A stretch of DNA of 64,000 nucleotides from Tridacna crocea (lineage: Eukaryota > Mollusca > Bivalvia > Cardiida > Cardiidae). Shown piece by piece: positions 35,272 to 45,810 of the stretch. Within the stretch, counting starts at the first letter, position 1. Every line of letters starts with the position of its first letter. A program made the position numbers and the translations under genes. A model generated the notes under the pieces. The model did no database searches. It worked only from the letters and a program-made list of their open reading frames with translations, and was not told the origin of the DNA. The stretch spans positions 39,094,728-39,158,727 of the forward strand of contig OX031069.1 of assembly GCA_943736015.1 (NCBI GenBank). The letters run 5' to 3'.

Positions 35272-35685
35272 CTCGTGAACATCATCGGTGATATTTTCAC
35301 GAGTGGCGCAGCCACTCGTAAAAATATTACCGATGATGTTCACTCGATGAAATAAATTTCGATCTTTCACCGAAAAAAGCAAATTTTCTATTTTTTTTCA
35401 TGCTTTTAACCCTTTCTACGAGGAGCTTTATCAAAATCGAGTACAGTTCTTTTCCGTTATTCCCCGTGGTGTACCCCTTCCGCATAGCAACGTATTACAA
35501 TATTACGTCAAGCGCGAGAAATGTAAAGTACATGACGTCATATTTCCCATCTGGTTGTCAGGCACGTTCAATTAAACTAGGCAACATGAACATGAAAATC
35601 GGTATTTTCACTTGTGGTACTAGTGTAAGATCGAAAAATATTTTCACTGCTATTTCTCGATATCCTACCGGAAAGCATGAAATAA
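35272..35685 (+). mobile_element. Family D element, left arm short
   Basis: It begins inside the left arm (CTCGTGAACATCATCGG) and retains the palindrome centre GTGGCGCAGCCAC, the body, and the CATGAAATAA end. TGACGTCA is at 35533-35540. Confidence 0.85.
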
Positions 35686-36249
35686 AATTTGTTATTGCTA
35701 TCCTCGGGTGATCCCTTGGTCAAGTCTTTTGGCTGCATCACGCAGCTTGATCTGCACCTACACGGTACATTTATTCGCCAGAAGGACACTGCCTCACCCT
35801 TCTGAAAAATCGTATCAGCCCACTTAGAACGCAATCAATAGATCTATTTCACAATTTTCCGGTCGAATCTTTTTAAGTACCTTTCCAATTACAAACATTT
35901 GAACATTTATTTTCCAGCTCGGCCCATCAATTTTTTTTAGGGATAGGTTGTTTATCATTTAATACCATGACTTTGTGTTGCAGTTGCGCTATAATCGATT
36001 TGATGGGTGCCACCATGTTTCACATCCTGTGACTGGCAGTCCGGGTGTATGATAATAATGTTTGATCGTCGTAAAATCTGCTTAAGACTGTACCTAACAA
36101 TCATGTGATATAATGACCCAAGAAAACTGCTGCTAAAATGATATGGTAAAAGCGGAATATGTTAATAACAAGTATATTCTCATTAATTTTATCCACATTT
36201 TTTCTACACCTATAAAGACATCTGTATCAGGTGAGTAACATTTTATATG
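35686..36249. other. Intergenic, nothing firmly recognised
   Basis: CCTCGGGTGATCCCTTGGTC near 35703 resembles sequence near 14222, hinting at one more dispersed repeat. Confidence 0.35.
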
Positions 36250-36529
36250 AAAGAAATGTGATCCGTCACGCAAAAAGGGACCATCTAGAAATTCTGTACA
36301 TCAATTAGATGAAACAGATCAAAGATAGAGCAGGTCGATTTCAGTTGCTAGTTAAACAATGATTGTACAACAAGGTAGAATGACCACTTTTCATACAGAA
36401 AATATCATAGAAGCGAAAAGTGTTGAACCTGGTCAGCCTATACGCAATCCGCGCAGTCTGACCAGAATCGACACTTTTCGGAGTTCCCAGACGGTCCCTT
36501 CCTGAGTAACGGGTCACAAATATAAAATT
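36250..36529. mobile_element. Family M MITE, full length, opposite orientation to 21137
   Basis: CGTCACGCAAAAAGGGACCA at the left, with a CCTGGTCAGCC/GTCTGACCAG palindrome near the right end and GGTCCCTTCCTGAGTAACGG closing it. Confidence 0.75.
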
Positions 36530-36656
36530 GGTTAAAAAACTGGATGAAAATGAGTGAAGATGTATTTTTCATTTGTCGTTAGCATATTCTTTGAGTCTGG
36601 GTCAGTCTAATGTCTTTGCCATTTAAGTATAAGTGCCAGTATTGTCCAAAAACTGC

Positions 36657-36752
36657 ATATCGTCGGTTTACTTCAAAAAACCTTTTAAAAACCTCTTAAC
36701 TGCAGCTTGAAACAAGCTGCAGTTACGATGTTTTTGAAGTAAAGTATGATAT
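36657..36752. repeat. Family F palindrome with a left-arm insertion
   Basis: A duplicated CCTTTTAAAAA segment lies in the left arm. The change ACTGCAG (instead of ACTACAG) is on both arms. Confidence 0.88.
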
Positions 36753-37174
36753 TTGTATCTGAAATAGACCTTAATCAAGGATTCAAGCAGGATCAGTTGA
36801 CGGTACACTCAGTGTAACTGTGCATGTTTTCAAGGTTGCATGTTGGTAATCATAAATTTTCATGGAGACGTATTGTCTGCTTGAGTCTGACAGGGAGGTA
36901 GATACACTTTGTCAAAATTTGATGCTCACATTAGTATCTGTCTGCTGCAACAACGCTTTTCCCTGACATACATTGTTTATGAAATTGGTCAAGTTGCGGA
37001 AGTTGACAGCACGTGATTTAAACTCTCGCGTGGGGCGTGATTTCAGTTTACTTTTCCCGCCTCTGACACGCGCGTGACGGACGTCCTTCAGCTACGGATG
37101 AGAGCAGATCTATTTGCCAAGTGTCAATTAATTAAACGTTCCCGTTTCCTTCATAACCTTCATTTTCTTTGTCA
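36753..37174. other. Intergenic, nothing recognised
   Basis: A GC-richer patch at about 37010-37090 includes CACGCGCGTGACGG, resembling motifs at 24420 and 44670. Confidence 0.35.
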
Positions 37175-37478
37175 GGGCCCGTATTCAATAACCATTCTTG
37201 AGAATATTCTTCATCTGGTTCTTCAAGATTTTCCACATTTGTAAGTAACACATCTTCTGATAGGCTAAACCGAATGGTTTAGCCAATCAGAAGTTGTGTT
37301 ACTTACAAATGAAGAAAATTCTGGAGAATAAGGCAAAGAACGTTTTTAAGGGATTAGTTAGTTGTGTTACTTACAGAATAAGGCAAATAACGTTTTTAAG
37401 GGATTAGTTAGTTGTGTTACTTACAAATGAAGAAAATTCTGGAGAATAAAGCAAAGAAAGTTTTTAAGGGATTAGTTA
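37175..37478. mobile_element. Family I palindromic element with tandem right-half repeats
   Basis: GGGCCCGTATTCAATAACCA begins it. The centre GGTTTAGCC palindrome has arms GTAAGTAACAC/GTGTTACTTAC. The right half (about 68 bp, from TTGTGTTACTTAC to GGGATTAGTTAG) occurs three times in tandem, the middle one shortened by about 16 bp. Another copy is at 41680-41873. Confidence 0.85.
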
Positions 37479-37764
37479 GATCTTAGCTCAAGACTACACT
37501 TTGAAATGCATGAACCTACCTCAAACGCTAAGTATTGATGTATGCTCAGAAGATACATTGATATTCATAGAAATTTGCACACATACAGAATCCAGAACTA
37601 CACAAGGTCAACGTATAAGAGATCATACCAAAACGCGCTGTAAAGTCCACTTTGTCAACAGAGCACACTAGTATCATTTCGACCTCTCTGATACCTGGTC
37701 AAATATATTTTCTTTTATATATAAAATTAAACAGTACTCTGACAAAAGGGGACCTTGATCTACT
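37479..37764. other. Intergenic, nothing recognised
   Basis: No repeat or coding signal was found. Confidence 0.4.
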
Positions 37765-37849
37765 ATATCGTCGGTTTGCTTCCAAAACCTCGTAACTACA
37801 GCTTGAAATAAGCTGTAGTTACGAGGTTTTGGAAGCAAACCGATGATGT
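37765..37849. repeat. Family F palindrome, nearly perfect
   Basis: GGTTTGCTTCCAAAACCTCG is matched on the opposite arm. Two changes from the other copies (TTTGCTTCC) are present on both arms. Confidence 0.95.
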
Positions 37850-38134
37850 GCATGATGCTGATCCATTTTTAATAACAACCGACTGAATTTTTTAAGACAT
37901 TTTTACATTTTATTTATTCAGTGTCTAGGCCACCGGCCCATAATACAAAGAAATAACATACAAATATTTGACAGAGAGTGACTGCTTGATTTCCTAGAAA
38001 ATACTGACTTATAAATTTGTTCCCGTAAATGGAGTACATGCTCATGATCATAAAATAACGAATTAAGTCGCCCTTAGATACATGTACTTGAAAGAAATAA
38101 TGAATCATAAAGTAAAATGATCCTTTGACGTACA

Positions 38135-38170
38135 AAAGAAGAAGAAGAAGAAAAAGAAGAAGAAGAAAAA
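38135..38170. repeat. (GAA)n microsatellite
   Basis: About 36 bp of GAA/AGA repeats. Confidence 0.9.
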
Positions 38171-38444
38171 TAGTCTATGCGCAGGCTGACATTGTTCGAA
38201 ACTTTTTTATAAATGCACAAAGCCCCAATTTCGGAGAGTATGGCTTAAACATTTTGAACCCTTTTTTATGCGATAACGGCTGTACCATTCCAAACAAAAC
38301 ATGAAAATTTGTAAACCTCAAAAATTTTCTGTAAATGGTCAAAAAAATAGACGACGAGAGTTTGCCTTTTACGAAGCCCGGTATACGTGTCATGCTCTAC
38401 ACATTTTTTTTTTTTTTCAAATAACGAATTCCTGAGTCATTCAT
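38171..38444. other. Intergenic with a family L-like trace
   Basis: ATGCGCAGGCTGACATTGTTCGAAAC near its start resembles a family L core; nothing else was recognised. Confidence 0.35.
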
Positions 38445-38728
38445 ACGAAATACTGTCTAGAGGAAACGAAATCCTACATCGAAATGCTATTTCGAGAAAA
38501 CGAAATGTTATTTCGGGAAAACGAGATACTAAATCGTTAAAAAGAATTGCCATTTCGAGAAAACGAAATAGGTATGTTCGGAACACTTGGTTGTCATCGT
38601 CCGCCATGGACATGTGAGATGAGTGACTACAAAGTCTGTATACTACGACAACCAAGTGTTCCGAACATACCCATTTCGTTTTCTCGAAATAGCATTTCGT
38701 TTTAACGATTTAGTATTTCTTTTTTCCA
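38445..38728. mobile_element. Family H foldback with iterated GAAAACGAAAT units
   Basis: Arms 38532-38595 and 38647-38714 pair over about 64 bp (through GGTATGTTCGGAACACTTGG). Several copies of ATTTCGAGAAAACGAAAT-like units lie in and outside the left arm. The loop is about 50 bp. Single copy here. Confidence 0.8.
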
Positions 38729-39040
38729 AAGTAGCAAATTGTACGTATGCCTATCTTGCTGTTAACCCAATGTATATGCCTTATGTATCTCTGCCATAAT
38801 GCTATTGTCATCATAAGCTATACTTCTGTTTTTGTTTTTGTAATCATTGGTCTTCCAGTCTTCCAGGGTTCCACTAAGTGTTCTTGACAATAATATTTCC
38901 CTAACACCAAACAATGCCGAGTCTGAACAACCTTTCGGGAAAAGGCTTTTATACTATAGAAACCAGCCTTATCTTTTTCCAACCGTGTTTCTCCCTTCCG
39001 GGAGAGGTTTTGAACTCGTTATGGTAAAAATGAGTTTTTG
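38729..39040. other. Intergenic, possible family A remnant
   Basis: AACACCAAACAATGCCGAGT and AACCTTTCGGGAAAAGGCTT near 38902-38950 look like an old A left end. Confidence 0.35.
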
Positions 39041-39116
39041 GTCGGTTTACTTCAAAAACCTCGTAACTACAGCTTGTTTCAAGCTGTAGTTACGAAGTTT
39101 TTGAAGTAAACCGACT
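39041..39116. repeat. Family F palindrome, nearly perfect
   Basis: GTCGGTTTACTTCAAAAACC is mirrored with one mismatch; loop TTT. The outer TATC ends are lost. Confidence 0.93.
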
Positions 39117-39777
39117 ACTTTCTCCTTTTACCACAAGCTGTTAAAATTATTTATTTTCTATGAAAAAGAATACCCTTTTGAGCCACAGTGTAAAAAAGTA
39201 ATTTGCTTTTAATTCGGTAGATTCCAAATTCTTTTCGTTCGATAAAAAAAGTTAAAATCACCCAGTAATTTAGGGCTTTCTCACTGTCACCGTGCAGGTG
39301 TTCCTGTCTCGTCCCCGGCTCGACACACCCGACCAGTTTCTGCGCCTGTATTTCGAATATAAAATCTATTTTGAGTAGAACAAAACACACTTCGCAAAGG
39401 CATCTAATATTACGTCGTATTCGCAATAGAAAACACCGAAATAAATTAATTTACGAATAATGGAGTTAATTAGCGTAGCTTAATTAAGTCTCGAGAAATT
39501 CTATGATATAAAAAGATGGGCATGAAATGATTTTAGCCTAATAACTTGCAGTTTTACGACCCATTCTATTTCTTTTTTGCCCCCGATTCCGGCGCCCTAT
39601 TCAATCTTTTTGTCGCTTTTATGGTTTGTGCAGATTAAGATCAGATTGCAGGGAACGTAATTTTATATTCAATATTTATCTGAAATGCTCAAAACAAACA
39701 AAAGGGATGAAATCGGAATATCTGCAGAGATTTTTTCCTGTCCAATTGAATATATACGGCACATCATTTGCTTTGCA
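39117..39777. other. Intergenic with a faint B-like core
   Basis: TGCAGATTAAGATCAGATTG near 39629 is B-like; the rest is unrecognised. Confidence 0.35.
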
Positions 39778-39940
39778 ATTAACCCTTTACAGGATGCAAG
39801 TAACCCTGAGAACAAATAGCTATAGAACATATTAACCCTTAACTTCCCAAATAAGTTAAAATGAAGCTTTCAAGCAAAAAAAAAAAAAGAAAGAAAAAGC
39901 TAGACGTTGATTTCAAAACTATTTTTTGAGACGATATCAC

Positions 39941-40160
39941 TTAACTCTTTACCACACAAGATAATTTTAGACTCGTCCCAATTGGAAGTATCTACGGCAT
40001 ACAAAATAAATGTGACTCAAAAATTGAAATTTGTTTTGGGAAAGGTAGAAAACGTTGTGGGAAAAGGAGAAAATGCTGGTTTTCTCCTTTTCACACAATG
40101 TTTTCAAAAGGCTTCTTTTTTAGGGACTTGAAAACCAGGGATTGTTTGGTAACGGGTTAA
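39941..40160 (-). mobile_element. Family A MITE with the hairpin tip deleted
   Basis: Both TTAA ends are present. The centre reads AAAATGCTGG directly followed by TTTTCTCC, so the tip of the palindrome is missing. Confidence 0.9.
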
Positions 40161-40266
40161 TCGAACAGTGTAGATCCAAGATCAGACTGCACGTTCCGTG
40201 CAGTCTGATCTTTTATCTACACTGCCCGGAAAAGGTCACCGAGTCGTGCTTAGCAGCCTATAAGGG
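40157..40266 (-). mobile_element. Family B MITE, partial, joined at the TTAA of an A copy
   Basis: It starts at the shared TTAA just before the core (CGAACAGTGTAGATCCAAGA), contains the full stem, and ends GCTTAGCAGCCTATAAGGG. Confidence 0.82.
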
Positions 40267-40405
40267 TCCGGGGAAAAATCTGAGAAAATGCTGGTAACCA
40301 GTATTTTATCCTTTCTCAAAATTGTCTTTCGAACACATTGCTTTGTCTGTCCCACATTAACCATGTTATCTGCAATTGCTTTCAATGTGTTCGAGCCTAG
40401 AAGAG
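40267..40405 (+). mobile_element. Family A MITE, partial
   Basis: GAGAAAATGCTGGTAACCAG and TATCTGCAATTGCTTTCAAT are present; both ends are missing. Confidence 0.65.
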
Positions 40406-40499
40406 CCAAGATTCTTCCAAAACTTTTTAGTCTCTAGCCTGCCAAGTATACGTTAAATGAAACATGCAGAGCTGATAATAAAAATCCAAATACACGTTA

Positions 40500-40799
40500 C
40501 TTATTTCGTGCTTTCCGGTGGGTTATCGAGAAATATCAGTGAAATATTTTTCGATATTCCATGCTTACGACCAGTGAAAATACAGATTCTTATATTCTAG
40601 CTACCCAGGTAAAATGCGGATGCCTCACAACCAGATGGGAATATGACGTCATTTACCTTACATTTCTCGACAAAGTTCCTCCTATACAGGGTTGAAAGCA
40701 TGAAATAAATAGAATATTTGGGGGGGGGGGGGTTTCCCCGATTAAAGATCGAAATTTATCTCATCTCGTGAACACCATCGGTAATGTTTTCACTCGTGG
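40500..40799 (-). mobile_element. Family D element truncated at its palindrome axis
   Basis: Reverse orientation from GTGCTTTCCGGTGGGTTATC, TGACGTCA at 40644-40651, and one palindrome arm ending exactly at CACTCGTGGC. The other arm is absent. Confidence 0.85.
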
Positions 40800-40960
40800 C
40801 TGTAACCAGCATTTTCTCCTTTTCCCAAAATGTTCTCTATCCTTCCCAAAACAAATTTCAACTTTTCAGTTGCGTTTTTTTTTTTTTTTTTTTGTCGTCT
40901 GCAACTGCTTTCAATTTGGTCCACAGTACTTGTAAAATTTGTCGTCTGATAAAGGGTTAA
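40800..40960 (+). mobile_element. Family A half element starting at its hairpin axis
   Basis: It begins GTAACCAGCATTTTCTCC right after the D half and continues to AAAGGGTTAA. A T run is at about 40878-40893. Confidence 0.88.
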
Positions 40961-41679
40961 GCAGTGAATAGAAGAAAACAAATCAAAGCACTCAAAGTCC
41001 TGAAATTGGCTTTGCGGAGTAGTATTGAACAATTCTGACCCTCCCGGCGTGATTATCAAATACAGTGACATTTGCTAACTGCATGCACCATTTCAACATT
41101 ATTTTGATTTTTTGTCTGCATTTTCTTTCAGCATTGGCAAGTCTAAAAATCGAATTCGGCTTAGTTGTTAACCTGTGTAAATGAAAGTTTTAAATAAAAA
41201 AAAAAGTTATGGAAGTATCTTAAAATACTTATTAACAGCATTTCCTTCTATCCTGACATTTTCAAATTAATTTTTCTCTTTTTTTTTCAGTATAGTTAAT
41301 CTAAGGATCATAATTATGGTTGTTTAGTAAAGGCTAAAAAATTGTATCTCCAATATTTTTATATTTTTCTTAATTCTATAGTAATTACTTATGAACGGCA
41401 TTTTCTCCTACCCTGACATTTTCTAAATTGATTCTTCTTCTTTTTTTTTAGTATAGTACTAGGGATCACATGGTTGTATTTTAAAGGCTTAAAACTTTTC
41501 TCCTTTAATTATTATATTTTCTTAATTCTATGGTAACACAGCTCTCGATTGGCTCAGCCAAAAGTTTCGCCGTTTTCCAAAAATATGATTCTCCTTAGAA
41601 TGACACCAAGAATGGATCGTGAGTATGGACCAAGGATTGCAGAAACTGCAGGAATCATGGGTTTTTTAAAGATAAATCT
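40961..41679. other. Intergenic with faint family A remnants
   Basis: TTTTTGTCTGCATTTTCTTTCAGC near 41108 and two CATTTYCTYCTAYCCTGACATTTTC segments (about 41239 and 41400) look like very old A pieces. Confidence 0.35.
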
Positions 41680-41873
41680 GGGGTCGTATTCACCAACCAT
41701 TCTTAAGAACGTTCTGAGTCTTATTCTGAATTTCGTCAATTTGAAAGTAACAGAACATCTGATTGGCTAAACCATTTGGTTTAGCCAATCAGAGGTTTTG
41801 TTACTTTCACAATCAGAAAATTTCAAGTAGAAGACTAAGAACGTTCATAAGAGTGGTTGGTGAACACGGACCC
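41680..41873. mobile_element. Family I palindromic element, full length
   Basis: GGGTCGTATTCACCAACCAT pairs with ATGAGTGGTTGGTGAACACG-type sequence at the far end. The centre is a near-perfect GATTGGCTAAACCA/TGGTTTAGCCAATC palindrome. Confidence 0.85.
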
Positions 41874-42079
41874 AGGAGCTGATAATTTTACAGACAATCA
41901 TTTAAAAGAAAAATAAATACATGTAATAGATGCGATCTATTGTCTTAACAATTTACAATAACAATCTAAATAACAATCTAAACTTATCTTGTTTGACAGA
42001 TTTCTAGATAACTGTGTGGCAAATGGTAGTATGTGTCAAGGAAGGAAAAAAACACTGTAGGAAATGAAAGAATTCTACC

Positions 42080-42562
42080 ATTTACAAACAAGCTCGAGTT
42101 CTGGCGACCTCAAGGAAAATGCTATTAAAGATTAATATTGTTGAGAAAGAAGTAGATGCTGGTAATCAACATTTTTCTACTTTTCCACAACGTTTTGTTC
42201 CTTTACAAAGACAAATTCAATCGTTTAATTAGCAACATTTATGTTGTTATCTGAAAACACTTTCAATTTGTAAAAATTAGGCTTCATTTTTTTTAACAGG
42301 AAATATTAGCTCTGTACCACAAAATCTTATACATTATCAGTTTGAAAGCATTTTCAGATGACAATAAAATTTAAAAAAAAAAAATGAAAAAACGTTATTT
42401 GAAGAGTAGAAAGAAATGTTGGAAAAAAAAAGAAGATTGCCTTAAAACAGCATTTTCTCCTTGTCCCGCAATGTTTTCCGAAGCTTTATTTTTTAAGTAT
42501 ACACGATATCTATTTTTTCAGGGTCGTTAATACTCAGGACTGCGTGGTAAAAGGTTTAAAAA
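42080..42562. mobile_element. Two degenerate family A copies in opposite orientation
   Basis: About 42080-42300 is forward (GATGCTGGTAATCAACATTT). About 42308-42562 is reverse (TGAAAGCATTTTCAGATGAC to GCGTGGTAAAAGG). Confidence 0.6.
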
Positions 42563-42964
42563 AAAATGGATAAAAAGACGTCCATGTAAAATCGTCTCGT
42601 CCGCATCAATTTCTTTCCGTTTGATCTTGTTTAGCGTCTAATACGGCAATGAAATCCCCGCAACAACCACACTCCTCGTACAAATATTTATAATTTACTC
42701 AGATTACCGGTGAAAAAAAAATAATAAAAAAAAGAAATCCTTTGCCCGTCCGAAACGAAATCTGACTTTTATTTTAGGGTGAAATCTGGCTAAATACCTT
42801 CATTTTTTCTTAATTTTACTTGAAGGTCTTTCTCCCAGAATAGATCATGAAATAGTCATACACACACAAACGAAAAGAAAAGATGTGAATATTAATCTAG
42901 AATCATCTTGAAAAAAGAAGACATTAGCTTCAATAGATATCGGGCTAAATATAGTTTAGCCATA
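42563..42964. other. Intergenic, nothing recognised
   Basis: No repeat or coding signal was found. Confidence 0.4.
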
Positions 42965-43172
42965 CTCTGTGAAAAAATGGGCTTATTAATGCAGAGATCT
43001 GCAGAGTGTATCGACCCAGGTCAGCCTGCGCAGTCTGCGCAGGCTGACCTGGGCCGAAACAGTTTGCATTTAGTTAATTTCTGCATGTGAAAAAGCCATT
43101 CTACCTCATGATTTTGAGGACTATTAAACAAAATTGTTTTCATGGATCTATAGCTATGTGACTACGTGGTTG
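42965..43172 (+). mobile_element. Family L element
   Basis: The palindrome GACCCAGGTCAGCCTGCGCA / TGCGCAGGCTGACCTGGG is nearly perfect, followed by TTCTACCTCATGATTTTGAG. Confidence 0.7.
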
Positions 43173-43326
43173 GTATGGTACATCACAGAGATGCAGTAAG
43201 ACCTCTTTTTACAAAGCATGTCTGATCTGCAATACTTCTCCATTTTCCATTGTCCAAAAACAGTTACAAAATTATATCCCATGACAGAGTATATTGTATA
43301 GGCCTAAGTGTGAAAAAAAAGACATT

Positions 43327-43776
43327 TTATTTCATACTTTTCGGTAGGTTATGGAGAAATATGGGTGAAATATTTCTCAATATTTCATGGTTACGACCAG
43401 TGAAAATACCGATTTTTATATTCTAGTTACCTATGTAAAATTCATGTACACGTGGCTCACAACCAGATGGAAATATGACGTCATTTACTTTACATTTCTC
43501 GCGCTTGACGTAATATTGTGATGTGCTGTTATGCGGAGGGAGTATGCCATAGGGAATAAATGTCCTGGATTTGAGAAAGTTCCTCCCAGAAAGGATTAAA
43601 AGCATCAAATAAATAGATTTTTTTTTTCGGTCTGAGATCGAAATTTATTTCATCTCGAGAACACCATTGATAATATTTCCACGAATGGCGCAGCCACTCG
43701 TGAAAATATTACCGATCATGTTCATTCAATGAAATAAATTTCGATCCGTAAACGAAAAAAATTAAATATCCTCTAT
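43327..43776 (-). mobile_element. Family D element, near full length
   Basis: Reverse orientation. TGACGTCA is at 43476-43483 and the palindrome centre is GTGGCGCAGCCAC-like at about 43686-43700. Confidence 0.85.
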
Positions 43777-44639
43777 ATATCGAATAGATCAGGAATGATC
43801 CTGAAAGAAACGGGGACCTTTATTTTTCAACCATTCTCAATAAAGAAACGGACAACACTTGAAAACAGTGTGTTGCTGATTCGAACCCCCGGCCAGGCCA
43901 ATTTCTTCCCGTTCTTCCTTGCCAAGGCTGACCTGAAGTAGCCAGTTGTCGAGTGGCGTAGATCAACTCGTTTGTCTATATGGCACTTACAATATTATTT
44001 TTATTACATGTTTATCGCAGTGGCCAGTGCACCTATTCCTTCTTTTTGAGTTCTTTATCATTAATATTACCAGTAGTTCGCTCAAAATGCCTGCCTGGCC
44101 GGCCTGGCCACAGATTTCTTCCCAAAATGATTGAAATCATGGACATTAGTTAGAGAGGAAGTAATCCTGTCCCAGTGAATCGTATATGTTCTCCAAAAGG
44201 AACTGCCCGAGCTCGAGATTTGAGCCTGTGAACCCTTTTTTTCAGGTCTTGAACAAAATTTAATCAGATCAACAGACCTGATTTGTTCGGCTCGACGGCC
44301 ATGTGGACCAAGATCATAAGTAGAGCAGCGCAATGTATTTCCACAAAAAGATACATAGAGTTATCTTTTATAATGAAGGTAGACAAATTAAAACCTCTTG
44401 ACTCGAATTTTAGACAATCATTAAACATGTAGGAAACTTTGTTTAGTTTAGAATAATTGTGGTTTCGTTTGGCGGCCGGGATTGAATTTCTTCGTGTTTT
44501 TGTTACAAACATTAATTTTATTTGTATAACATAAATACATCAAAGGCGGAAATCGCCGCAATATTTGGGGGCTTAGATGAATTTTAAATAAGCTCACGCC
44601 GGTAAGCTAATAAAGGAAAGGTGGCTGGTCGATTTGTAG
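43777..44639. other. Intergenic with a doubtful SINE-like piece
   Basis: GATTCGAACCCCCGGCC near 43880 is B-box-like on the minus strand, and GCAGTGGCCAGTGCACCTATTC near 44018 matches the SINE tail at 50062-50222. Together they may be a diverged tRNA-SINE at about 43870-44115. Confidence 0.4.
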
Positions 44640-44780
44640 GGCATGCGCAGTATGGATTTCCGTTTTGTCGCGTGACCGTCACGCGCTGTTCTTCCCGCTG
44701 ATTGGTTACATGTCCGCCCCCATTATAAAACACCCCCTGCATCTGTCTCGTCGCGTGGTATAAACGAGATAAATAGCTTA
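44640..44780 (+). promoter_or_regulatory. Promoter-like cluster without a recognised gene
   Basis: In order: GGCATGCGCAGT (NRF1-like), GTGACCGTCAC (CRE-like), CTGATTGGTT (inverted CCAAT box), and ATTATAAAAC (TATA-like, about 44723). The spacing is promoter-like and the local GC is raised. No convincing exon follows before repeats resume at 44925, so it may be an orphan, a dead promoter or chance. Confidence 0.35.
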
Positions 44781-44947
44781 TGATGACTTTTCACGGATTT
44801 AAACGCTATTTTACCGGATATATTTACCGGTAATTATGAAGAGGCACCATTTCCGTTTTACAATATTGCCAAGAATAACACCGACAAGTTAGCTAGACGA
44901 CGAAATGTCGGACTTCTTCTCAATGAAAACATTTGCAGACCAGCAAT

Positions 44948-45066
44948 TGAATGTCTATGAAAACGAAAAGTGTCGACCCTGGTCAGACTGCGCAATTCGC
45001 GCAGTCTGACCAGGGTTGATACTTTTCGCAGTTTCCAGATGTCCTTTTTTGCATGAAGGGTCACAT
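44948..45066. mobile_element. Family M MITE, one end with its palindrome
   Basis: GACCCTGGTCAGACTGCGCA with its inverse, then TCCTTTTTTGCATGAAGGGTC, corresponds to the right part of family M. Confidence 0.7.
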
Positions 45067-45439
45067 TTCAGATCTGACAGTGTAGATTTAGTGAAACGTA
45101 TTTATTTACATCGATTTAGAAACAAGCTCTTACAACATACACAAATCTCTCTCCATTCTGCTTCCTGGGCATTATCTTCCGCTAGATGGCATTCTATAAA
45201 TACTCATCTATCTAATTTGGGGATTCTGGGTACAGATTTGAACCACTTTCCTACGCGACAACCGTTCCTTTGAATTTCAAACTAAAATAAACGTTTACTC
45301 AATAAAACCTACCAAGTACAATTCACCTATGATCAGCAGTATAGAGAAATCTGGAGCTAAAGTAGGTCTGATTACCCCTCAAACGTATTGATAAAAGCTA
45401 TTTTCTACATTGCTACTTTATAGAGCGTATTGTTACAGT
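45067..45439. other. Intergenic, nothing recognised
   Basis: No repeat or coding signal was found. Confidence 0.4.
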
Positions 45440-45659
45440 CTGCCCACTTTCGGGGTTAGTAATGCGTCATATAAGACAGGTTGAATCTTCGAAGAATATG
45501 ACATGCGCAGACAACGGCTTCCTGGGAACTTCACCGCTACTAGCGCCGAATGTTGGGGCCAATGAAAAATCCCAAAGTTTACACCCACTCCCGGGTATCG
45601 AACTCGGGACCTCATGGTTACGAGGCCAACGCTCTACCTCACAACCACGGACACCAGTC
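45440..45659 (-). mobile_element. tRNA-headed SINE, second family
   Basis: On the minus strand: GTGGTTGTGAGGTAGAGCGT (A box region), then GAGTTCGATACCC (B box), then a body ending near CTTATATGACGCATTACTAA. It differs from the 12296 family. Confidence 0.7.
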
Positions 45660-45725
45660 GGACAATCTGATCTTAATCTACACTGTCCGCAAGAGGTCAG
45701 TGAGTCGGTCTTAGCGGCCTAAATG
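45660..45725 (-). mobile_element. Family B half element abutting the SINE
   Basis: AATCTGATCTTAATCTACAC to GTCTTAGCGGCCTAAATG; only the part from the hairpin axis to the family left end remains. Confidence 0.75.
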
Positions 45726-45810
45726 TTAAGAATAAAGTGTTAAAAGCAAAACATACATGTACTCGTTCCTGGTTTTCTCTTTAAGAGTTTTTTCCTTGAA
45801 TATTCGGTTT

